From: a virus
DNA: 41,410 bases
Reading direction: 5' to 3' (one strand)
IMG/VR virus record: IMGVR_UViG_3300010396_000068
Location: 1 to 41,410 of that record
The notes below the pieces were generated by a model that saw only the letters and a list, made by a program, of their open reading frames with translations, did not search any database and had not been told where the DNA came from. Positions within the stretch are counted from its first letter, which is position 1. Each line of letters begins with the position of its first letter. A program made the position numbers and the translations under genes. This document shows positions 1 through 8,100 of the stretch, one piece after another.

Positions 1-123
1 ATCGAAAGGATCAGGGCCGAAGCAGCTGGGCGCAAGGTCGCGTCCATGATGTTGCTCGCGAACGCAGCGGGCCACGTGATCGGATTGAATGCCCTCTCTC
101 GCCGCTTCCGCGCCGCCGTGGAG
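1..123. repeat. Terminal direct repeat, left copy (circular contig overlap)
   Basis: Bases 1-123 are identical to 41288-41410. The repeat lies inside the integrase coding sequence, and joining the ends restores one open frame. This is what an assembly overlap of a circular or circularly permuted genome looks like. A phage terminal repeat falling within int would be odd. Confidence 0.95.
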
Positions 124-300
124 AGCGCGGGATTGTCCGGCATCCAGCTAAGGGACTTGCGCGCGAAGGCCGCCACGGACAAAACAGAAGCGTCAGGCGA
201 TGCGAGGCAGGCGCAGCGGCAGCTAGGGCATTCCAGCGTGGTCATGACGGAGCACTACGTGCGCCAGCGCCGGGGCGACAAGGTGACGCCGACGCGGTGA
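1..300 (+). CDS. int: Tyrosine integrase, C-terminal part (continues from 40568-41410)
   Basis: This is the catalytic C-terminus of the phage site-specific recombinase that starts at 40568 and is cut by the window ends. After removing the 123-bp overlap the whole protein has 339 residues. This part holds RDLR (residues 291-294, where the usual HxxR histidine is Arg), the LGHSS motif with His317, and the nucleophile in HYVRQR (Tyr326). The stop is at 298-300, about 60 bp from the tRNA-Cys attP core, the usual int-attP arrangement. The RDLRAKAATD variant of the HxxR box is, as I recall it, common in proteobacterial prophage integrases, so I do not read it as inactivating. Confidence 0.95.
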   Translation: MERIRAEAAGRKVASMMLLANAAGHVIGLNALSRRFRAAVESAGLSGIQLRDLRAKAATDKTEASGDARQAQRQLGHSSVVMTEHYVRQRRGDKVTPTR

Positions 301-329
301 TTTTGGACACGGGTGCCCGTTTTGGACAT
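301..329 (+). promoter_or_regulatory. Putative integrase arm-type sites, int side of attP
   Basis: TTTTGGACAC (301-310) and TTTTGGACAT (320-329) are near-identical direct repeats just after the int stop. The same word recurs on the other side of the tRNA core at 453-462 (inverted) and, as TTGGACAC, at 515-522. Short repeats flanking a core on both sides fit lambda-type arm sites bound by the integrase N-terminal domain. The ACGGG/CCCGT hairpin followed by TTTT at 309-324 might also act as a weak int terminator. The function is inferred from position and repetition. Confidence 0.55.
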
Positions 330-361
330 TTGTGCGGAATCGCTGAAACCTGCGCCAGCAT

Positions 362-410
362 TGGAGGCCAGGGTCGGAATCGAACCGGCGTACGCGGATT
401 TGCAGTCCGC
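362..410 (-). other. attP: attP core: 3' half of tRNA-Cys(GCA)
   Basis: Read on the minus strand, 410 to 362 gives the anticodon stem-loop of tRNA-Cys (5-bp stem GCGGA/TCCGC around loop CTGCAAA, anticodon GCA), the variable loop, the T-arm with GGTTCGATTCC, and the acceptor 3' strand ending in CCA. The 5' half of the tRNA is absent, so this is not a gene. It is the copy of the host tRNA 3' end that lets an integrating phage restore the tRNA. attB is therefore predicted to be a host tRNA-Cys gene. Confidence 0.9.
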
Positions 411-452
411 CACTGTCATGGCGTCAGAATGCGGGTTTCAGGCCGTTTTCTG

Positions 453-522
453 GTGTCCAAAAGCATGCATTGCGCGCCCCTGCAACCAGCATTGCAGCTA
501 GGGTGCCCGGAAGATTGGACAC
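453..522. promoter_or_regulatory. Putative integrase arm-type sites, distal side of attP
   Basis: GTGTCCAAAA at 453-462 is the exact inverse complement of the arm word at 301-310, and TTGGACAC recurs at 515-522. GGGTGCCCG also occurs on both sides (311-319 and 501-509). The roughly 150 bp between the tRNA core and the tailspike stop otherwise shows no gene. Confidence 0.5.
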
Positions 523-560
523 GAGAAAATACACGTGGAACACCCCGGCGTCGGCACCCT

Positions 561-2540
561 TCACGACGCGATAAGCCCGAGTGACTTCAACGCCGCGACG
601 ATGTCGCCGAGCGTGTAGGCTGTCGTACCCGTGTTGCCCGTGAACGTCGACCCGGACAGGACCGCCGTGCCGCTACCCGCCGCGAATCCCGTCGTGACGG
701 CATGGGCCGTTGGCTGTGTCGTGACCGGCGTCGCACCATAGAACCCCACGGCTTGGGCTTTGAGCGAAACCGTGTTGCCTTGCGTTAGGTCGAAAATCGA
801 ACCGCTCGTGCCCACCAGCCGCAACGTATTGCTGGGCGATTGAGAAAAACTGAAGGTGTTGGTGCCGTTCGTCAGCGCGAATCCTGACGATGAGCTGTTG
901 TAGATGAGCAGGCTGTAATTGCCGATGTTGCCGCGCTGAGCATTGGCGGCGGTGGGCGAGTCGGCGATGACTGCCTTGGAACCGAGCAGCTGGTAGTACC
1001 CAGTGAGCTGGCCGTGCCACTGATAGGTGCACCCCGCGTCCGCCACGGGCGGCACGCCACCGTTCACTTCGTTCTGGGCAATGAAGACATTCCCGGTTGC
1101 ATTCTGCGGTGCGCCCGAGACGATGCCGGCAATCTGTACGCTCAACCCGCAGCCCACAAACGTGTTGCCGTATGACCCGCCAATATGCGTACCGTAACCC
1201 GTGCCCGGCCCTACCACGAAGGTGCCGCAATTCACGAAGTAATTGGAATCGGCAGCGCCAAGGTTAAACCCCATCCCGTTGTACACGAGGCCGGTGCAAT
1301 TCAGGAAGTGGTTGATGCTGCTGTCGCCGTTCGAAAACGAGTTGCCATCGTTGGTGATCGTGAACCCGTTCGCCGATTGCACCGAAGCATTTTCGTAGGC
1401 CGAGAACCGGCAGCGGTCGAACACGCACTCCTGCGTGTCGGGCGGGTCGCCAAAATTGGCATTCGGCCAACAAGAAAGCAGGTAGCAATTCTGCGTGCAG
1501 CCATGCGAATACAAGCCCTGGAACTGCGCGTGTTGCCATGTGTGGATGTACAAACCCACCGCAGCGCTGCTCTGGCCGTCGAGGTCGATCCCGATCGCGC
1601 CGCCGCCGCCCATCTTCGGTGCGCTGACGCCGGAGGGCGATTCGAATTTAAGCAGCGTGCCGCCGGCCATGCCTTTCCACAGCAGTTTTGTTGCGAACGG
1701 CGTCACGCCGACATTTGATTGCACCGACGAACCAGCACCAACCAGCGTGATGTTTCCGGAGGTAATGGCAATCGTCTGGCTGATTGCGTAGGCCTTGGCG
1801 TCGAACAGCACATTCCCGCCACTCAACGTGGAGACGTAATTGATCGCGGCTTGAATGGCCGCCGTGTCATCGGTCACGCCATTGCCCACGGCCCCGAAGT
1901 CGGCCACGTGCACGGTATGCGCGAGTTTGGCCGCGACGGTTTGCGCGACCGCGCCCGTGCCGCCTTGCGTGAATGAGAGCTTGGTGGATTGGATCGCGGC
2001 GTTGTTGGCGATGTTCACGTCGGCGACACTGCCTGCGCCGATGCCGCTGCCACCCACGTTCGTCAAGAACGTACCCGTTGGATCCCAGCCGATCAGGCTA
2101 CCTGCTTGCGGGATCGGAAAAGTCGTCGACGGTTGCGGAACCAAACCGGGCGGCATCGTGACGTTGAGCCCTTCCGAGTAGTTCGCGACCTGCTGGATCA
2201 GCATGCACAGGCGATCCATCGCGGCCTCGTGCATGCTCGGGAAGAACGCACCCTGGTTGGTGAAGTCGGTCGGCTGCGTCAAGGGCAGCGCGCGCACCAC
2301 GTACAGGTTCGTGCCGGTGGGGACTGGAACCGTGGTGTTCACCGTGAAGCCATTCGATGCGCCGGCGCCGGTGATGGTGTAATCGGTGTTCAGCACCGCT
2401 TGGGTCTGCGCGCCGGTGAGCGGGTTGACGAAGTACACGTTGACGTCGGTCGCGAGGATGATTTCGAAGGCGCACGGGAACGCGGTCGCGGTGCCGTTGC
2501 CTTGGAAGGTCTGCGACGAGGTGGTGGTGGTGACGGTCAT
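561..2540 (-). CDS. Tailspike / tail fibre with pectate-lyase-type beta-helix
   Basis: This 659-residue protein should form the receptor-binding or depolymerising spike. Residues 1-125 resemble the T7-type fibre attachment module ([16 protein letters not shown], then a [13 protein letters not shown] segment that usually precedes a short helix). From about residue 210 the motif [22 protein letters not shown] marks the start of a pectate-lyase-type right-handed beta-helix rich in Gly/Asn/Ser, running to about 530. The C-terminus is a short repetitive module, probably for trimerisation. It is the last late gene, separated from its neighbour by a terminator and ending beside attP. The substrate cannot be read from the sequence, and no catalytic residues are assigned. 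Confidence 0.85.
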   Translation of the reverse strand: MTVTTTTSSQTFQGNGTATAFPCAFEIILATDVNVYFVNPLTGAQTQAVLNTDYTITGAGASNGFTVNTTVPVPTGTNLYVVRALPLTQPTDFTNQGAFFPSMHEAAMDRLCMLIQQVANYSEGLNVTMPPGLVPQPSTTFPIPQAGSLIGWDPTGTFLTNVGGSGIGAGSVADVNIANNAAIQSTKLSFTQGGTGAVAQTVAAKLAHTVHVADFGAVGNGVTDDTAAIQAAINYVSTLSGGNVLFDAKAYAISQTIAITSGNITLVGAGSSVQSNVGVTPFATKLLWKGMAGGTLLKFESPSGVSAPKMGGGGAIGIDLDGQSSAAVGLYIHTWQHAQFQGLYSHGCTQNCYLLSCWPNANFGDPPDTQECVFDRCRFSAYENASVQSANGFTITNDGNSFSNGDSSINHFLNCTGLVYNGMGFNLGAADSNYFVNCGTFVVGPGTGYGTHIGGSYGNTFVGCGLSVQIAGIVSGAPQNATGNVFIAQNEVNGGVPPVADAGCTYQWHGQLTGYYQLLGSKAVIADSPTAANAQRGNIGNYSLLIYNSSSSGFALTNGTNTFSFSQSPSNTLRLVGTSGSIFDLTQGNTVSLKAQAVGFYGATPVTTQPTAHAVTTGFAAGSGTAVLSGSTFTGNTGTTAYTLGDIVAALKSLGLIAS

Positions 2541-2557
2541 GGCCGTTTGCTCCGGGC

Positions 2558-2582
2558 AATAAAAAACCGCCTTGCGGCGGCT
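2558..2582 (-). terminator. Rho-independent terminator upstream of the tailspike
   Basis: On the minus strand a CCGCC/GGCGG hairpin with a short loop is followed by TTTTTT. It lies between the 848-residue gene (stop at 2608) and the tailspike start (2540), so spike transcription needs read-through or antitermination. Confidence 0.8.
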
Positions 2583-2607
2583 CGGGTGGTGTTCGGTTGA
2601 GGGGCGG

Positions 2608-5154
2608 TCAGTTCTGCGATGCCGTCATGTGCGAGAGGTCGGGCGCGCGATGCGGTGTGGCCTCATCGGGGTTCCAGTACATCGACTGGTTCTGTTGTTG
2701 CGCGCGCGCCTTCTGCCGCATGAGATAGCCCGGCGAGAGGTAGTCGGAAAGCTCGTTGAAAATCAGGTGGTCCAATACCGCGCGGGTGTACCAGAGGTTC
2801 GCGCCGGGGATGTAACTGCGCACCGTGCGCTCGGCTTCGAGGGCCGGCGAGTGCAGCTTGCGCTCGGCATCCGCATCCGGATCGGTGCCGGCCGCAATCG
2901 ATTTCTGGATCAGGTCCATGATCGAGGACGCATCCGACACCAGCGGCCCGAGGATCGTTTCGCCCAAGGTGTTGCCGCGGCTGCCAGCGGTGTTGATCAG
3001 GTAGTCGCCGTAAAGGCCCAAGCCGCCGCCGCGCACCAACGCCGACACCCAGTTCTTCCATCCATCCTTCGCCGACAGGTTCAGGCTGCGCGGATCCTTG
3101 CCGTTGATGATGTCGTTGATCGCGTTCGCGGTGGCGCCGAGCAGCGTTGTGGTGGCGATCAGCGAGGCGAGATACCCCACACTCCCCTTCCAGTTGTCGT
3201 AATACTTCAGCGCCCGCGTCAGGTGCTGCAGGGTCAGGTCGAAGCTGTAGGTCTTGAACAGGCTGAAGCTGCGGCCGAGGATGCCCAGCACGCTGTCCGG
3301 GTCCTGGTCGGCCCCCAGCATCACTTTCACGCGCGCGCCGGGTTCGAGGATGGCGCGGTCCTGCTCGGCGTACACCAGCCCCATCAGCGCCGACGCCGCG
3401 CGGTCCTTGGCGAGCGCGGGCGGTTCGTCCGTGATCTTCGCAACCGCTTCGTCCGGGATGCGGTAGATCGACTCGGGGGTGATCAGCGCGTGGTTGCCGC
3501 CCCAGTCGTCCGGTTGTGCAAGCCGCAGGATTTGCCAGTGGTCGTCCGTGATGCCCGATTGCTTGATCAGTTGCTGGTCGCCGCGGGCGAGATCGGTGAT
3601 GTGCGCGTTCTCCGCGACCGCGCGCCCGACCTGATCCATCATGCCAAGGCTGAAGGCCTGCTGCCGCGCGCGCCACGCATACGGCGCCAAGGTCAGTTTC
3701 AGCACGGTGTTGCCGAGTTTCGAGGTCCATCCGTGCGCGCCGATGTCGGCGCCGAAGCGGGAAATCATCTGCGAATACTCGCGCACCATCAGGCCCGCGC
3801 TCTCGGCGATGCGCCGCTGGCTGCGGTCGAGCGGGTTCATCGCCCGAAGTTCGTTGAGCCACATTTTCGTCTTGGGCACGCCGTTGACGTGCGCCGTGTT
3901 CAGCATCGTGCCCCAATCGCCCAGCGAATTGATCACCGTGGCCGACAGTTTCATGAGGTTGAGGTTGCGCCAGCCCTGGATCGCGCGGCCGTACCAGGTC
4001 GAGGGCAGCATGTGGTCGTTGCCGGCCATGTAGTTGTAGACGCGCGCGAGGAACCGGCCCTGCCGCGTGTACCACCACGCTTTCGCGGGATCGTTCATCA
4101 CCTCGCGGTTGGTAGCGTCGTCGAGCGCCTGCCGGAACGCCAGATCGGCATTCGGCCCGAACTGTTCCACCAGCGCGATGTTGCGCGCCATCGAGCGCAC
4201 GTGGCCCAGCATGGTATCGAGTACGCCGCGGTCGCTGAACTGCTGGCGCGCTTGAAGCTGCGCATCCGCGTCTTTCAGGTGGATTTGGCGCTCCGCGCTC
4301 ATGCGGTTGGCCTTGATGCCACCGCCCACGCGCGTGCCGCCCAGCACCTTGTTCGCGCCCTGCGTCGCGATCGTCTGCCACGCCTCGTCCAGCAGGCCGC
4401 GCAAGTCCTCGTCGGAATAGCGTGCGCCGTCCTCGTGGACGTACTTCGAGCGATCGAGCAGCGGCAGCATGGCATCCGTCCAGGCTTCCTTGCCCGCCTT
4501 CAACACCTTCATGGCGGACCAGCTTTGCGGGATGCCCCAGTTGTCCAGCTTGCCGATGTCGCCGCCGGCCGCGTTGAACCGGCGCCGCAGCCGATCGGCG
4601 ATGGTGTGGAAATCCCGCGCCGCGTCCCTGAAGGCTTTGGGCACGGTCTCATCGCCGTACAGCGCGCGGATCATCGCGACCTCGGCCTTGGGGTCGGCCA
4701 TCAGGTGCAGCAGCCTGCCGCCGGCGGCGTGCCAGGTCTTGGTCAGGTACGTGCTGGCCGCGGACAAGATACCCATCTGCTTCGACCAGACCGATTCGAT
4801 ATTGTTCTTGCCGTCCGCACGGCCTTCCAGCATGCGCGACAACGCCGAGATGCGGTTCGCGTCGGCGCCGCTGGCGAGTTGCGAGGCGACGTAGTTCTCG
4901 ATGCGGTCGTGCGCGAGGATCGTCTGCGCGGTGCGAATGCGCTTGGTGAGGGCTTCCTGCGTCAGCTCGCGCGCCGCTTCGGCGCCGGCGCGCTGCGCCT
5001 GCTCATCGGCCGAGAGCTTTTGCCAGCCGTCCGGGTCCTGGGTCGCGAGGCGCTTGCGCGCCAGCCGCATGCGGTTCTCGATGTCACGGTTCTCGACGGC
5101 GGACGTGCGGCGCCCGAGCGCATCCGAAACGCGGTCGATGCATTCGGCTTTCAT
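2608..5154 (-). CDS. Large internal virion (ejection) protein, 848 aa
   Basis: I recognise this 848-residue protein only by position and style: it is the last of the three long proteins in the slot where T7-like and BPP-1-like podophages encode internal core proteins. It is mostly alpha-helical and charged at the N-terminus (1-130). A weakly hydrophobic stretch follows ([20 protein letters not shown], about residue 660), then a Pro/Gln-rich end. The ATG overlaps the stop of the upstream polyvalent gene (ATGA), so the two are translationally coupled. It probably enters the cell with the DNA. No enzymatic motif is evident. Confidence 0.75.
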   Translation of the reverse strand: MKAECIDRVSDALGRRTSAVENRDIENRMRLARKRLATQDPDGWQKLSADEQAQRAGAEAARELTQEALTKRIRTAQTILAHDRIENYVASQLASGADANRISALSRMLEGRADGKNNIESVWSKQMGILSAASTYLTKTWHAAGGRLLHLMADPKAEVAMIRALYGDETVPKAFRDAARDFHTIADRLRRRFNAAGGDIGKLDNWGIPQSWSAMKVLKAGKEAWTDAMLPLLDRSKYVHEDGARYSDEDLRGLLDEAWQTIATQGANKVLGGTRVGGGIKANRMSAERQIHLKDADAQLQARQQFSDRGVLDTMLGHVRSMARNIALVEQFGPNADLAFRQALDDATNREVMNDPAKAWWYTRQGRFLARVYNYMAGNDHMLPSTWYGRAIQGWRNLNLMKLSATVINSLGDWGTMLNTAHVNGVPKTKMWLNELRAMNPLDRSQRRIAESAGLMVREYSQMISRFGADIGAHGWTSKLGNTVLKLTLAPYAWRARQQAFSLGMMDQVGRAVAENAHITDLARGDQQLIKQSGITDDHWQILRLAQPDDWGGNHALITPESIYRIPDEAVAKITDEPPALAKDRAASALMGLVYAEQDRAILEPGARVKVMLGADQDPDSVLGILGRSFSLFKTYSFDLTLQHLTRALKYYDNWKGSVGYLASLIATTTLLGATANAINDIINGKDPRSLNLSAKDGWKNWVSALVRGGGLGLYGDYLINTAGSRGNTLGETILGPLVSDASSIMDLIQKSIAAGTDPDADAERKLHSPALEAERTVRSYIPGANLWYTRAVLDHLIFNELSDYLSPGYLMRQKARAQQQNQSMYWNPDEATPHRAPDLSHMTASQN

Positions 5155-8100
5155 GCGGCATCACTTCCGAACGAGAGGAAACAGTTCACCGCGGCCTTGA
5201 TCGCATCGGCCTGCCGTTCGGCGTTCGCTACGTCCTCATCGGCCTGCCGCATCGCTTCGGCGGCGGACAGGCCTTCGGGCAGCATCAGGTCCGGGCGCTG
5301 CGCGATCGCCTGACGGGCGCGTGCAAGGTCTCGATCTGCTCCCGAATCCTGGCGAGCTCCGCTGCGTCCTTCCGCATCCGGCGCAGCACGTCCCGGCTCT
5401 TCTGGTCCAGTTGCGCCAGCTTGGCCTGCTGCTCCTGCAGTTGCTTCCGGGTTGCCGCCATCGCCTACTTCACTGCGTGCAGCGCCACCTTTTGGCTCGG
5501 CGGTGGCGGCGGGTTGTCCATCGGCGGCATGACCAGCCGGGGCTCGTTCACCTTGAGCTTGTTCGCGTGGCCGATCGCGTGCCACATCAGCGCCCGATCC
5601 AGTTGCTGCATCGCCGGCGAGTCGTACGGCATCGCGGGCGGGTCGGCCTGCGACGTTGAAGAGGCTGCCGGATTGTTGGGGTCGTTGCTGTCCATATCGG
5701 TCCTCGGCCACTTTCAGAACGGCTTTCGTGATGTCGCTTTCGCTGCGGCTGCCGCCGCCGAGCAGGTCGCCGTTCAAGAGTTTACGCTGTTCGGCGACGA
5801 TCATGCGCGCAGCATCCCGCAGCGCCTCGCCGATCAGTTTGGGCGAGCGCGCACTGTCCGCGAAGAATTTGGCCCACAGGTCGCCGCGGTGGTCGCGGGC
5901 GATGAGGTCGCCTTGCGCGAGCTTCTGCGCCACCGTCTCACCGGATTCGCGGGCCTGCCGCAGCAGGTCCATCGCCGCGGTGATTCGGCCTGCGTAATCG
6001 CCGAGCGGCGCGGCTGCGTCGACCTTGGCCCATTCGGGCGCCGCGGCCGTGAGCGCGTTCAGCACGTTGCGCGCGACGGGATCGGTGGACTCGGTTTGCA
6101 TTTCGACAAGCCGCGGGTCGCCGTAGGCGCGGGCAAACAAAGCTGCGCGCAGGCGATCAAGGTACGTCTTGTTGAAGCGCCCGCTCGCGTCGACCAGCTT
6201 GGCCGCATCGTTGACGCCCAGGTTGCGCAGGAACGCGCGGTGGAACGGATCATCGGCGCGGGCGGAAATCTCTCCGGATTCGGTCAGTGGCAGGCTGTCG
6301 AGGTCCGGCAGCGCGCGCGCATCGGTAAGCGCCTGTTCCGATGGCGAAAGGCCGAGCGCGCCCGATTCGTTGGACGCCTTGCCCATGTCGCCGAAGTTGT
6401 GCGCGGCGTCATACAGCCGGATCACCATCGGCTGCGTCTTGTCGGCGATGGCCTTCGGATCGAGCCCGAACATCGCCGCCTCGTCGATCAGCCCGGCCTT
6501 GTAGGCGTCGGCGTTGCCGTTGCGCCACGCGGCTTGCACGCCGGCCACGCGGCCGTTGTTGAGCGCTTGCAGCGGCGCGCCCTCGTAGTCTGGGTTCACC
6601 GTGCCATCGGCAGCGTGCGAGGCCGCCACGTCGCCCGCGTCGACCACGGCATAGCGCACTGGCACCTTGCGGCCATCGGCGAACACCACCACGTCACGCT
6701 TGCCCTGGTCCGCTTCCGGGATGGCGTGCTCGGCGTCCGCGGCCGAGACCATCGGCGCACCAGTATTGGGGTCGCGACTGAAGCCGAGCCGCTGCGCGTC
6801 GGGCGCGTTGGCAATCCCGGCCATCTGGGTCAGGCTGGCCGCCCGCGCCCGGTCGCGGTTCTGCATGAGTGCGCCGCCGGGCTTGTTCGCCAGAAGCCGC
6901 TTCTCGCCGACGTTGGCGTAGGGCTTCTCGTCCAGGTCGGCCGGAATGTCCTTCTCGTGCGGGGCTTCTTTACGGGCCTTGGCGATCGCGTCGGTGAGCG
7001 CGCGCTGGTACTTCTCGGGATCCACGCCGTAGGTTTCGCGCACCCAATGGTTCTCGGTGAGGGTAGCGATCTGGTGGGCTTCGGCGTAGGTCAGCGGCTC
7101 ACCGGCGCGCAGCTTATCCAGCGACGCCTCGGGAACGGTTCCAGCATCGCCCACGCGCGCCAGCAGGGCATCGATGGCCTTGGCGTCCATCGGGCCGGTC
7201 AGGTGCATCAACGGCCATTCGGTGCGCTCGTGGAGCACCACGGCGGCCTTCGCGTCGATGGTCTTGGCGTCGACCTCAACCGTCTCGGGCATGCGCTTGT
7301 CGAGATAGACCGTCTGTCCGTCATCGGACACGCCGCCTGCGTAGGGCACGCTGACCGTATCGTCGACCGGGGTCCACGGGTGCAGCGGTTCACCGGGGCC
7401 AGAAGCAGAAACCCCGCTAGCGGCGGGGTTCAGGTCTTCGGTTGCTTGGCCATGAGGGCCGCGCGGCGGGCTGATGGGTAGTTCTGGCGGCGTTCCTCGT
7501 CCGCCGTCGCCACCGCTCGTGCCCATGCCTCCGGAGTCGCCCCCGCGATCGGGTCCCAGGTCGGGTCCTTCAATCGACGGATGAGTTCGTCCTGCTCGCC
7601 CTTGCTGATAAAGCTCTCGGAAGGTTTTTGCGTCACGATTGGCGTCTCCTTTCGCAACGAAGTGATCATAGCGACGTGGGTCGATGATTTCCAGTGCCCC
7701 ATCCGCGCCGGTCGCCATTTTTACCGGACGCTCGCCACGACGCACGAAGTTGTCGTAGAGATCGAACCTGTCCGTGTAGGGAACAATTCGGCCGGCCTCG
7801 ATTGCGCCCGAGTAATTGCCGTGCGCCTTGATCAGGTCGGGAGCCGGCACAAGCCGGGCTTCGGGCTCATGCTGCGATCGTTCCGATGCACGCGCGAGCC
7901 CCTCATGCACCGGGACACTCACGCCGATATGGTGGACAAAGTAACCGGCGTCCTTCAATGCCTTGAGTTCCGCTTCGGCCTTGTCCGGGTTACTCATCGT
8001 GCGATCGAGCAAGAGGTTGTAACGCCCCTTCATCGCCCTGGCCAGCGCTTCCTGATACAGCCGATCACTTTCCGCGTGCGTGATCGCGGCGGCGCGAGTA

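Noticed and set aside
362-410. A functional tRNA-Cys gene
   Set aside because: Only the anticodon arm through CCA is present. The acceptor 5' strand and D-arm are missing, so it is the attP core.
561-2540. Diversity-generating retroelement acting on the tail protein
   Set aside because: No reverse transcriptase-like protein and no repeat pair with adenine-specific differences seen by eye.
2572-5313. Plus-strand open frame of 913 codons opposite the 848-aa internal protein gene
   Set aside because: Arg/His/Val/Leu-rich antisense composition, no ribosome-binding site, fully opposite a coupled late gene. Long antisense frames are common at this GC content.
5421-7481. Plus-strand open frame of 686 codons opposite the polyvalent gene
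   Set aside because: Antisense shadow with Arg/Gly/His-rich composition. The minus-strand gene is supported by domains and coupling.
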